A stretch of DNA of 64,000 nucleotides, taken from positions 262,001-326,000 of the forward strand of contig JACVTC010000160.1 in NCBI GenBank assembly GCA_016946835.1, in the 5' to 3' direction. The stretch's first letter is position 1, and the number at the start of each line of letters is the position of its first letter. The position numbers and the translations under genes were made by a program. The stretch comes from Neocallimastix lanati (nom. inval.). Lineage: Eukaryota; Neocallimastigomycota; Neocallimastigomycetes; Neocallimastigales; Neocallimastigaceae. Under the pieces are notes generated by a model, which worked only from the letters and a program-made list of their open reading frames with translations, made no database searches and had not been told where the DNA came from. Shown here one piece after another: positions 34,497-46,000 of the stretch.

Positions 34497-37400
34497 AAAA
34501 TAACATAGATGAAGATTTCAATAACAATAGCGTACAGTGTTGGACACTGGATTCTGGTACATCGTATCATATGACAAATGATATAAACATACTTACTAAC
34601 GTCAAAAGGATACATAGATTGATTTACTTTACTACGGGGGAATACGTCATAGCGAAATCTATTGGACAATACATTGGATACGTTAACAATACAAAAATCA
34701 AACTTAATAATGTTTTATATATTCCAGAATTCAAAAGAAATCTCATCTCAATTGATCAACTTATAAATAAAATTACAAAATAATTTTTTATAAATGCAAT
34801 AATAAAATTGTGTTACATTGTATAACAAAGTAAAAAATAAAATTTGTTCAATATTTTCAAATGATTCTAAAACATACAAATTATATACAACATTAAAAAA
34901 TTTAAATTTTAATAAAAAATCTATTATTTGCTATAATTTAGAAGAAGCATCAAATAACAATCTTGAATTATGGCACAGAAGACTGGGTCACTTTAATATT
35001 GACCTTATTAAAGAGAAACTAAAGGATATACCCATTAAACAAATGTGTCCTATTTGCTCAAGAGCAAAACTTAAAAATTTTCAATATCTTAGGTCTGAAA
35101 ATAAAACTAAAGGCACCTTTGAATTAATTCAAATGGATCTTGTGAGTTCATTAGAACCATCTATATATGGTAACAAATATTTTCTCTCCATTTTAGATGA
35201 TTATTCTCGTTATGGATTGGTTATATTCCTAAAATCAAAGGCAGATACCTTTGATACTTTCATTATATGGTATAAAAAAATAAAAAATATATTTGATAAA
35301 ATTATAAAATATATTAAAACGGATAATGGACTTGAATTCGCGAATTCGAAATTTAGAGAATTTTTAAATAATGAAGGTATTGTTCATCAACTTACAGTAC
35401 CTTATAATCCACAACAAAACGGAAGGGTTGAAAGGCTTAATGGAATTGTTATTAGTAATGCTAGTGCCATGCTTGAAGATGCCAAATTAAGTCGTAGATT
35501 TTGGGAAGATGCTGTCTCCACAGCAAATTATATACATAATAATATACCTCACAAAGGAAACAACAATAAAGTCCCTTTTGAAGTATTATTTGATAAAAAG
35601 GTAAATTACAATAAATTTAAAGTTTTTGGTTGTAAATGTTTTTATTACGTTCCAAAACAATTTAGAAAGAAATTTTATAACTCTACCCTTCCAGGCATAT
35701 TTATTGGATATGACAATTTAAATCCAACTGCATACAAAATATACGATTATAATAACAATAAAGTTATATTATCTCGTGTAGTGGAATTCTTTGAGGATAT
35801 TCCTGGAAATGTTGGAAATCCTAATACTATTCTGGATAATGTAAATTTTACAATTTTTTCTGAAGATAATAATAACGATGATATTCAAGAAATTTTTAAA
35901 GATTTTAATTATAACAATCAGTGATTTAAATAATATAAATTTAAATAATAATTTTAACCAAAATAATTTTAAAAATTTTAATCAAGATAACCTTAATCAT
36001 AATAATTTAAATAATAATTCAAATTTTATTAATAATAATTTAAATGGTCAATTAAATTTTAATATAAAAGAAAATAATATAAACGAAAAATTAAATTCAC
36101 AAAACATAAACGCTCCATTAAATAATTTAAATCCGGACATTTATAATAATTATTTTCAAAATGAAAATTATAGTAATTTTTCTAATGAAAATAATGACCA
36201 TTTAAATAATAAAAATAATTTTAATATTTAAATAATAATAATAATTTAATGAATAAAAATGATTTAAATATTAATTTGGATAAATTAAATAAATTATCAA
36301 ATAATTCAAATGTTAACAAATCTTCAAATTCAAATTTAATTGAAGAAAATAACGATACTCATTTAAAGGATATTTCAAATAAACAGAAGGGGAAGGAAAT
36401 TGCCAACACTAGTGAAGAAAATTTACAAAATGTTATTTCAATGGAAAACGAAAAATTGAAACATATTCAGAATTCAAATAATTCGAATGATATAAACAAA
36501 AAATCAAATTTGACTAATGTAAACAAAAAACCAATTTTAACTCAACATCATAATTTTATTAATAACTCTTTTAAAAATAATGTTTATTAAGATAAGCAAT
36601 TAAGTGAACGCGTAAGTAATACTGTAAGTAATAATGATACTATAAAACAAATTAATAAACACGTAAGTAATAATACAAATAATATTGATAACGTAAATCC
36701 TAATGAAATAAACGTGTTAAATAATAATGAAAACAAAATTAATGTAAATGATAATATAAATACAAATTTAAATAATATAAATGACCCAACCAATTTAATT
36801 GCGAAAGAAATAAGTAATGAAATTAATAATTATAATATTGTTAATAAAAGATATAATTTAAGAAGTAATGTAAACAAAAGGTTAGATAATAATTTAAAAA
36901 AATAATTCAAATTCAAAAGAAAAGAAAATTAAAACTAAGGAATCGAATAAACATAAAAATAATTCTAAATTCACCAATGAAGATAAACGTATAAATAATT
37001 CTAAATTCATTAATGAAGATAAACACTCAAACAATTCCAATTTAAAAAATAAAATTAAGAATAATTCTTTGGAAAGAAAAAAGGTAAAGGAATCCGTAAT
37101 TTCAAATGAAAATAAACAAATTAATTTTAATTTTAAAAATAAAAATTCAATTGAAGATAAACAAGTTAATTCTACTAATTTAAATAATTCCAAAGACGAA
37201 TTTACAAAAATGAATTCAGATAATTTCAATGACAATTCAAATTCAAATTCAAATTCAAATTTAAATAATTTAAATGACAGTAAATTAAAAAATAATATTA
37301 ATAATAATAATAATTCTGTAAGAGTGAATAGGAAAAGAAAATTTAAAGAAATAATACTGAAATCCGCGAGAAATATAAAACCTTTAATATTGAAGATATA

Positions 37401-37863
37401 TTAGATGATAATGATACATCAATTAGTGAATCACCTTTTAGCGAATCCAGTATTATTGAATACAAAAGAAAACTAAGAAAAAGAAAATATAGTCGTATCA
37501 ATAAATCTAATATAGGTAACTATGAAAGTAAAAAATATAAATCTTTTGATATAGATGAAATCATGGAAAATAATGCATTCATGGCTGTCGATATGAAGAA
37601 AGAATCTGATGAACCAACTTCTTATCAGGATATTTTCTTTCGAAAAGATAAAGATGAGCGGATTACAGCAATTAATAATGAATTAAATAATATGAAGAAA
37701 ATGAATGTTTATACGCCTATTAAGAAACTTCCTAAAGGTGTTAACGTTATTTCTACTCGTTGGGTATTTAAAAACAAACACGATGCTAATGGTAGAGTAT
37801 ATAAGAAAAAGGCAAGATTAGTGGCACGTGGTTTTACTCAACAATATGGAATAGATTATAAAG
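34443..37863 (+). pseudogene. Pol of element B (protease, integrase, linker, start of RT)
   Basis: Protease WTLDSGTSYHMT at about 34540-34575 is intact, then frameshifts lie around 34780-34820. GAG-pre-integrase LWHRRLGHFNID is at about 34966. The integrase is open from 34818 to 35924 with catalytic positions in QMDLVSS (about 35133), KTDNGLEF (about 35319) and NGRVERLNG (about 35420). Its C-terminal FGCKCFYYVPKQFRKKF and GIFIGYD blocks are intact. An Asn-rich linker follows (35925-37560), then RT residues ARLVARGFTQQYGIDYK up to 37863, where element C starts. Confidence 0.88.
35925..37560 (+). other. Asn/Lys-rich low-complexity linker between integrase and RT of element B
   Basis: About 1.6 kb of AAT/AAC-rich sequence encodes Asn, Leu, Lys and Ser repeats in shifting frames. 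Stops occur at about 35922, 36229, 36588 and 36903. Element A has a much shorter version. Open stretches in all frames reflect base composition. Confidence 0.7.
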
Positions 37864-38709
37864 TGTAACGTGAATTCGGGGTGTAACCCAAAATAATTAA
37901 CACCACTAGGTTTGTATAAAAAAATGAATAATAAGTAAATAGTTTTTAATAAAAAAGAATTTATTATTTTTTAAAAGTTAAAATTTATTTTTTTTTTTAT
38001 TTATTAATTAAAAACTTGTAATTAAATTACTTATTAAATAATTAATAAAAAACACGATTTTTTAAAAAATTTTTTGAAGAAAAATTCACTCGTATTTATA
38101 CAAAAAATTTTCAAAAAGAATTTTTTATGATGTAAATTTAAACCAATTAAAATAATTTGATAAAACTTGATAAGATAAAAAAATTTTTTTGATAAGATAA
38201 GAACTTTTAAAATAATTTTTGATAAGATAAGAAATTTTAAAATAAATTTTTCATAAAAAGAAATTATGCGGGTTTGAACTCGAGAAGTTCAAATCAGTGA
38301 CTTAGTTACTGTAACGGATCACAGAAATAAATAATATATTTTAGTGTTTAATACTTATAATTTATAGCTATGTTTGCGAGTTCGAATCCGAACATTTACC
38401 TTAAAAATTTTTATTATTTTTATTTATTTATTATTATTAAAATATTTTAGTTTATAATTATTTAATTGGTTTAAATTATAAAAATTTAATTCATAAAATT
38501 TTAATTAATTTATTTAATTGAAAAAAAATATAAATATCTCAAAAAATTTCATGTAAATTGAAAAATCGTGTTTTTATTAAAAATAATAATTAATAAATTA
38601 TTATTTAACACCAACCTTTTGATTCAAAGATTTGTGTTTAATAATAAGTTTTATTTTATTAGGTTATTAATTTAAATTCTTGTTTCTTATTGTTAAGCAC
38701 AGCTTTACA
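37864..38709 (+). repeat. 5' LTR of element C (846 bp), quasi-palindromic, with tRNA-like B-box motifs
   Basis: Starts TGTAACGTGAATTCGGGG and ends AGCTTTACA, immediately before the primer site. AATAAAAAACACGATTTTTT in the left half (about 38044) has an inverted counterpart AAAAATCGTGTTTTTATT in the right half (38561-38578). tRNA T-arm-like motifs occur inverted near the centre: GAGTTCAAACCCG on the minus strand at about 38275-38287, and GAGTTCGAATCCG on the plus strand at about 38378-38390. Confidence 0.75.
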
Positions 38710-38719
38710 ATAAAAACAC
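38710..38719 (+). promoter_or_regulatory. Self-priming site of element C
   Basis: ATAAAAACAC starts at the first base after the LTR. It is exactly complementary to GTGTTTTTAT at 38568-38577 within the LTR, 132 bp upstream. No TGG is present, so a tRNA 3' end is unlikely. This is the Tf1/sushi type of arrangement, in which the mRNA 5' end primes its own reverse transcription. Confidence 0.7.
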
Positions 38720-39288
38720 CTTTGGATATAATCAAAACCTTGGTGTTGAGAAACAAATAAAAATAAAGTTATAGATAATATTTTAATATTACCTTTGATA
38801 GAGGATAAGTCAGTAACAAATTATTTTAATTTGTGAATAAGGACGTCTCTTATTAAGTATTAATAATATTATTGTTGAAGCTTTATAAAAATAATAAAAT
38901 TTTTCTTAATTTTATTTTTAATTATCATTTGATTTAGTACGCTTTAGAAGCGTAAATTATAAGAAATAGAAGAAACGTAAAGTTTCCGGATTAGTTATTC
39001 TTAGTGTATAATTGTGATAATTTGCACTAAGCTCTGGCCTTTCTATTCATTTGAGAGTAGAAGAGTCTGGTGTGAACAGGGCATGACGTCGTAATAGGCA
39101 AGCTGTCTTGAATTAATTCACATACTACTTTACGTGTTTCCTATAATTTACGGAAAATTGCAGGAAATACTTATGATAATTTAAATAAAATTTTAGAATT
39201 TTTATTATTAAGAATTTATATTATTAATCAAATTTAATTAATTTTCTTAAAATATATTTTTTTTTAATAAAACCATTTTTATATTAAC
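38720..39288 (+). other. Leader of element C
   Basis: Untranslated region with a GC-richer block at about 38980-39110. Its motifs TTTCCGG, GCTCTGG, GGCATGAC and AAGCTG recur in the same order in the leader of element E (50111-50235). Confidence 0.55.
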
Positions 39289-40904
39289 ATGGAAGAATCA
39301 AATATCTTCGATACTGCTAATCTGAAGGATGGATTCGCTGGGGACAGAAAGTATCTTAAGGGATTTCTTGCCAAGATGGAGCTTATCTTTCTTTTATATC
39401 CTGAAAGGTTTCCTGGAGATGAAGATAAGGTAGTATATATTATCTCTCGCTTCTACGGTAAAGCTATGAATTGGGCAGCTACCTTGATAGAACACCGTGA
39501 TCCATGTCTTAGTAAGTACGAAGCTTTTATTGGCCGCATAAAATCTTTTTTTGGGAACTCTGATGCTACCTATGTTGCAAACCAAATGTTAAGAAATATA
39601 CGCCAGAGGAATCTAGGGGGAATTCAAGGATATATTTTAGAATTCAACAAGTATTCTGACGATTCAAAATGGAATGAAGAAGCAAAGATGGATGCCTTTA
39701 TTGCTGGATTAAATAACCAAGTTGCTACTAAGATTATTGAAATATTCCTAGGACCCAAAAGCTTTCTTGCTCTTCAAACTATTGCTTCTCGTATTGATGC
39801 TAGACTATCTACAACCCAAAAATTTCAAAGAAATAGACAATCTTATACCAGTAATAGGTTTTCTACTTTTAAAAGAAATAGTATAAATAAAAAATCTAGT
39901 AATAAACAATTTTATGGACATCTCTCAAAAGAAAAAAAAGAATATCGTAGGAAAGAAAATTTATGCTTATATTATGGTTCTCCTACTCACTCTATTAAGG
40001 ATTGTCCTAAAAGAACTAATAAAGATGAATCTTCTTCAAGTACTACCTTAGTTTCAAAACCTCTTTCGAATTCTACTCTTAATCAAGTCAATAACTCCGA
40101 ATCTTCTCAAAGTCTTTTCAATTTTACCCCTGGATTCAATAGCTCTTCTATCCCAGTAGATATATTAGTAGATTCTGTTTCATGTTATAATCTTATTGAT
40201 GAAACCTTTGTTAAAAATAACAATATTCCTACTACTTCCATTGATAATACTCACAAAATCCGTGGTATTGGTGGTATTCAAACTCTTTCTCTGCAAACAA
40301 TTCCGGTTACTCTCAAATACTCTAACCACCATTGTATTCCTTTTATGTTACTAATTTACCTTCTTGTAATTGTATTCTTGGATTCGATTGGTTAAAGACT
40401 CATAATCCATCTATTGACTTTGCCAATATGAAACTCCTCTATAACTCAAATCATTGCAACTCTAATTGTTTTGTAATTCCTTCTTCTTATCCAGTAACTC
40501 CTTGTGAACAATCTTCTACTAATAAAGCTAATATTAAGATTTTTACTTCTTTTCCAATTTCTAACATTTCTTCTAGCTCTAATTCCTCCTCATACACTAC
40601 TGATTTGGAAACTCTATTTAAGAAACTCCCAAAGGAACTTGTTGAATATATTGATGGTTTCAACGAAGCTATTCTAATGTTCTCCCTCCTCACAGACCTT
40701 ATGATTGTGAGATTAAAATTAAAGATGACGGTAAACTCTATTATGGTCCTATATACCCTCTTACTGCCGAAGAATCTGATGCTCACGAAGAATATATTAA
40801 AGAAAGCCTTGCAAAAGGGTTTATAAGAAAATCGAAATCTCCAGCTGGCGCTCCGATCCTATTCGTAAGAAAAAAGAATGGAAAACTTCGTATGGTTATC
40901 GACT
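39289..40904 (+). pseudogene. Gag-pol of element C (gag, protease, start of RT; decayed)
   Basis: Starts [20 protein letters not shown], collinear with element D ([20 protein letters not shown]). The zinc knuckle CLYYGSPTHSIKDC has lost its second Cys (Tyr). The protease reads LVDSVSCYNLID: active-site Asp-Ser is kept, the following Gly is Val. Frameshifts lie near 40345 and near 40675. The pre-RT block LPPHRPYDCEI and the RT start ([20 protein letters not shown], then LRMVID) follow. Translation across 40904 is broken by solo LTR H (TSD CGACT). Confidence 0.88.
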
Positions 40905-40994
40905 TGTAAAAGTTTTTTGAGGTAATAGGTAAGATTCTTGCTATATCTTTCCTAGTTTGGGTTAAATTGGTCAGGTCAAGATGTTCTTATTAAT
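40905..40994. mobile_element. Solo LTR H, left part
   Basis: Starts TGTAAAAGTTTTTTGAGG directly after the CGACT target site in element C. It is cut at 40994 by element D, whose target duplication TTAAT (40990-40994) belongs to H. Confidence 0.8.
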
Positions 40995-41513
40995 TGTAAC
41001 GGTTTACACCCAATAGGTCTACACTAATAAGTAATTCGTTTTCTTAAAAAATTTGTTTTATTAATATTTTTTATTAAAATATAAAATTTATTATTATTTT
41101 TTATTATTAATTAGTTATTGTAATATTTCGAATTACTTTTAACTAGTTAATAAAAGCACAAAGAAAAATTATTTTTTATTGAGAAATTCACGCTTATTTA
41201 TACTTTTTCGGAAAAACAGTTTCGGAAAAAGTTAAGATTAACGAAAGTTCGAAAAATTAAGTTTTCTTTCTAGAAAATGAATCTTATAGAAAAATGATAA
41301 AATAATCATTAAAATAGAACTTTCTAGTTTCATTTAGTTATATAATATTAACCAAAGAAACTCTAGAACTTTCTACAATAATTTAATTAATTAACTAAAA
41401 ATAATTTAGATTGGGAAAGGGTGTGAGTCGAACCTAAGAAGTTCGGCTTCATTGTCATGGTGTATTACCACCAGACTACAACAACAATTTTACTAACTCT
41501 AGGATTCGTTACA
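40995..41513 (-). repeat. 3' LTR of element D (519 bp)
   Basis: On the plus strand it starts TGTAACGGTTTACACC and ends GGATTCGTTACA. It holds ATAAAAGCAC at 41150-41159 (self-priming complement) and a tRNA-like stretch at about 41414-41490. Confidence 0.88.
41414..41490 (-). other. tRNA-like sequence inside the D LTR (second copy at about 49031-49107)
   Basis: The minus strand contains TAGTCTGGTGGTAATAC (resembling a Pol III A box / D arm) and, about 35 nt later, GGTTCGACTCA (resembling a B box / T arm). The T stem and acceptor stem do not pair well, so it is not a working tRNA gene. It lies close to the sense 5' end of the LTR, in U3. Confidence 0.4.
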
Positions 41514-41516
41514 TGG

Positions 41517-41525
41517 TCCTCCTCC
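41517..41525 (-). promoter_or_regulatory. Polypurine tract of element D
   Basis: The minus strand reads GGAGGAGGA followed by CCA and then the 3' LTR (TGTAACG). Element A has AGGAGGAG in the same position. Confidence 0.7.
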
Positions 41526-41533
41526 AGGATTCG

Positions 41534-42890
41534 GATACCAGACGAATCTTAAAGTTAAACTAGACTACAATGAATAAATAAAATATTTAAGTGTGAATTT
41601 CTTTTTTGCTTAATAGTATGAAATAATAAAAATAATAATACATGATATTAATAATTAATTACATGAAATAACATATTTAATAATTATTTTTGTTACATGA
41701 TATTAATAAAGTTTATAGTTATTTGTAAAGATATTATTAATATCTTTAAATAATTTTAATTAAATTTAATCATAAATTTAAGTAAAATTAAAATAAATTT
41801 ATTTGAAATCACGTGTATAAAATTATGATATGCGGGACTTTTATGTGCAATAATTTATAAGCAGTGGGTTTTAAATAATGGTAGTTTAGTAAATTTTATT
41901 AATAAAATTATAATATTCGTACAATTAAAAATAATAATTCTAATTCCTAAAAATTTACAAGAGAGTTCTCTATTTCTAATATAAATAATTTAATTTATAA
42001 GAAATAGGTAATATATTAATTATATATTCTAATATATAGAACTATATAAATTTTATATGAAATAAAGTATTATAATTATTATAATTATAATAATACATAT
42101 TGAAATAAAATAAAATAAAATAATTATTATCAAAAAGATATAAATTTAATATTTAATAATTATTATTAAATATACAAATATGTTACTACACATATTTGTT
42201 TTATATCAATTATTAAAAATATTTTTAACATAATTTCGATTTTTTCCCAATCATACTAATAAATTAAAAATTTCTCTTGTGAAACTAGTATTTGAAAATC
42301 ATTTCTTTTTATGTAATTTAATTTAAATAATAAGAGTTAAGGTTTTTCACAAGATAAATTAACAACATGAAACTATGCAATTAGTCATGTTGAAACTTAC
42401 GGCATTTTATGCTAAATTTATATTAAATAATTATGACAACTTTTATATTATTTTTAAATAGAAAATATATAATAAATTTACTAATAATATTTAAATAATA
42501 AATAAATAATAAATGAACTCAATTAGAATTGATTATATTTATTTTAGTTATTAATTATAATTCTCTTTATTTAGTAATAGTTAATTATTTATTATTAGTT
42601 TAGGTTAGTATTGTTTTTAAATAAATAGCTAGATAATATAATTCAATAGGAATTATATATTATAAATGTAATAAGATAAAAATATAAATAGTTATCAAAT
42701 TTCATGTATTTTAATCGATGTAATTGTTATTAACGATTTCTTGTTAATAACACTTTAAAATAAATAAAGATTTTAATATTTAAAAAATTAATAAAACTTA
42801 TTCTTTAAAACTATTATTTTGTGTTTTAGTGTTATTATTTGAAGTGTTGATTTATAATCTATTTTTTTTACCAAAACTTTATATTATTAT

Positions 42891-42927
<37 letters not shown>

Positions 42928-43078
42928 AGTTATAAAATAATATAAAGGAAAAATTAGGTTTTAACAATAATAATAAGTTTAATATTAATAATTTAAGAAT
43001 ATAATTTAATCATATAATTATATAATATACTATAAAATTTAAAGTTTAATAGAGATTCATTTTCTAGTTTAAGTTATT
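41534..43078 (-). other. 3' untranslated region of element D
   Basis: About 1.5 kb of AT-rich sequence between the polyprotein stop and the polypurine tract, with T22 at about 42898-42920. No gene is recognised. Unusually long for this position; a small unrecognised insertion is possible. Confidence 0.5.
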
Positions 43079-46000
43079 TTAATTATTTTTATTGAATTTT
43101 TTCAAGAGTTTGGGGCAATTAAGATTTTCCTCAGGTTCCCAAGAAGCTTCTGAAAGCGGATATCCTTTCCATTTTATCAAGTATTGGATTTTCCCATAAT
43201 GAGTTCGTTTGTCTAATATTTGTTCTACTTCGTACTCTTCTTCGTTGTTAATGATAATTGGTGGTGGTTCTTGGTTTCTTCCAAACTTATCTTCAAAGTA
43301 CGGTTCAAGGTCAGAGACATGCATGATTGGATGAATCCTAAGATTTTTTGGCATGTCAAGTTTATACGAAACAGGAGATATTTTGCTTAGGATTTTAAAA
43401 GGTCCTAATTTTCTTGGTTTAAGCTTTTTGTTACCATTCTTTATAATTAGGGAACTATTGATCCAAACTTTGTCATTTTTCTTGAATTCAGGTGGTTCCA
43501 TACGATGCTTATTGGCATATTTGTTTTTTCAATTGCTATTTTAATATTTTCTTTTAATTCCTTGGTTAATTCTGCAAGGTTTTTAACAAGTTCTTCTGCT
43601 CTAGGTACTTCAACATTTGTGGGGACTTCGGGAGAATGTCTGGGATTGAATCCATAATTAGCGAAGAAAGGTGAATGATTAGTGGATTCTTGAATGGTGT
43701 TATTATAGCTAAATTCTGCTAAGTAAAGGAAGTCATTCCAATTAGATCCTTTGAAATTTGTATAGCATCTTAAGTATTGTTCGATAACGGAGTTCACCCT
43801 CTCCGTTAAACCATTTGTTTGGTGATGAAATGGAGAAGAAAATTTAAGAGAAATATTTAGTCCTTTACAAACAGCTGTCCAAAATTTAGATGTAAATTGT
43901 GTTCCTCTATCCGATAGGATTTCAGTAGAAAGTCCATGGTAGCGAAAAATTTGGTTAAGGAAGGCGGAAGCTGTGTCTGAAGCAGAAGGAACGTTTGGGA
44001 ACGGAATTAAATGACACATCTTGGAAAGACGATCGATAACCACCAAAATACATGTATAGCCGTTTGATTTGGGTAAATCTGTTATGAAGTCCATTGAGAT
44101 GGAAGTCCAAGGGCGATTAGGAATGTCAAGCGGGTTTAACAAGCCGTAAGGTTTGTGTTTGGAAACTTTTGAGCGACAACATATTTCGCAAGAGCGGACA
44201 TAATCCTTAGTATCAGGATTGGAAGAAGGCCACCAGAAGTCACGGTTCAGAAGATTGAGGGTTTTCTTAATTCCAAAGTGACCAGAGGAAGGAGAGTCAT
44301 GACAAATATTCAAAACGAAAGAACGACACTTAGGAGGAACGTATAATTTGCTATCGAAGAGTAAGAAACTATTACTTAGAGAAAATTTATCAATGTTGGG
44401 ATGAGGAATTGGAAGTTTTTTGTTTTCTAAATATTCGTAGATATTATGATAGAAAATATCATCTTTACATTCATTAAGGATTTTATTAGAGAGATCAGAA
44501 TTAGTTAAGACAGTAACAACGAAATTTTCAGGGCGAAGTACGAAAAATGGAGTTTCGGAAGAGGAGTCGTCAGAGGAAGGAATATAATCAGGTCTTCTGG
44601 AAAGTGCGTCAGGTTTACCATTAGATGATCCAGAACGATAGACAATTTTAAAATTGAATTCGGATAGGAATATTGACCAACGGACAAGTCTTTGTGACAT
44701 TTTTTCAGGTTTCTTTTGGTAAAGTAAGTTTCGATGATCGGAGAAAATGGTGAAGGGAATATCTGTGCCTTTTAATAAGTGTCTCCAGTGTTCTAAGGCC
44801 GAAACAATGGCAAGAAGTTCCTTATCGTATATGGGATAATTTCTTTCGGCATGGTTGAGAGCTCTAGAGAAAAATGCGAAAGGGTGAATTTTGTTGTCTT
44901 TAGTCGAAGTTTGTGAAAGAATAGCACCAATAGCAAAATTACTACTATCGGTTTCAACCATAAAAGGGATTTCACGGTTTGGATAAGCAAGTACAGGGGC
45001 TGAAGAAAATTTTGACTTAATTTCATCGAAAGCCTTTTGAGATTCGGTTGTCCAAATGAATTTTGTATTTTTTCTGAGTAAAATGTTAAGTGGATGGGAT
45101 AACTTAGCGAATCCTGTGATGAAGCGTCTGTAATAGTTAGCAAGACCTAAAAATGATTGGAGTTCCTTAGTATTAGTTGGGGCTGGCCATTCTAGGATAG
45201 AAGAAACCTTCTTAGGATCCATGTAGATACCATTTGCAGAGATTCTGTGTCCGAGAAAGTCTAGAAAAGGTACACAAAATTCGCACTTTTCGAGTTTAGC
45301 GTATAATCCTGCTTTTCTTAGTCTAGTAAGTACTTCAGTAAGGTGTTCGTAATGTGTTTCTAAGTCTGGAGAAAAGATGATGATATCATCAATATAGCAG
45401 AAAACAAATTTTCCTATGATGTCTTCAAATACATCATTAATAAAGTGTTGGAAGACTGTAGGAGCATTCTTGAGTCCAAAGGGCATTACTAGGTATTCAA
45501 AATGTCCAAATACACAAGTAAATGCAGTTTTATACTCATCTCCCTTCTTGATTCTTATAAGATTGAAGGCTTGGCGTAAATCAATTTTAGAGAATATTTT
45601 ACCATTACGAAGTCTTTCTAACATAAAATTGATAAGTGGAATGGGAAAGGAGTTACGATAAGTACATTCATTGAGCCGACGGTAATCCACAACAAGTCTG
45701 AGTTCACCGTTCTTTTTTAGTACGAAGAAAATTGGAGCGCCGGCAGGAGAATTTGATTTTCTTATAAAACCTTTAGCAAGCATTTCGTCAATATATTTCT
45801 TGAGGGCAACTAATTCCTTTTCTGTTAATGGATATATTGGGCCGTAATATAAATTAGTATTTGGTTTCAAATTAATTTCACAATCATATTGTCGATGAGG
45901 GGGTAGCATGTTCGCAGCGACTTCACTAAAAACATCCATAAATGAGGATAATTTAGTTGGTAAAAGATAGATAACATTTTTATTATCTTCGTTGGGTTCC

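Larger units (their letters stand above)
32892..37863 (+). mobile_element. Element B: Ty1/copia retrotransposon, interrupted in RT by element C
   Basis: A relative of element A: LTR, tRNA-Lys-type primer site, gag, protease, integrase and the first part of RT. The RT stops in mid-domain at 37863, where the LTR of element C begins (TGTAACG). The rest of B is not seen in this window. The coding region has several stops and frameshifts. Confidence 0.8.
37864..40904 (+). mobile_element. Element C: Ty3/gypsy retrotransposon, left part
   Basis: LTR (37864-38709), self-complementary primer site, leader, gag, protease and the start of RT. It was inserted into the RT of B and is itself split at 40904 by solo LTR H. 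Its RT resumes at 57553. Gag and protease are close relatives of those of element D. Confidence 0.85.

Noticed and set aside
41514-41533. TGGTCCTCCTCCAGGATTCG next to the D LTR as a tRNA primer site on the plus strand
   Set aside because: It starts with TGG and looked persuasive, but the only gag-pol of D is on the minus strand. There the same bases form a GGAGGAGGA polypurine tract at the right place, and a self-priming site lies at the other end.
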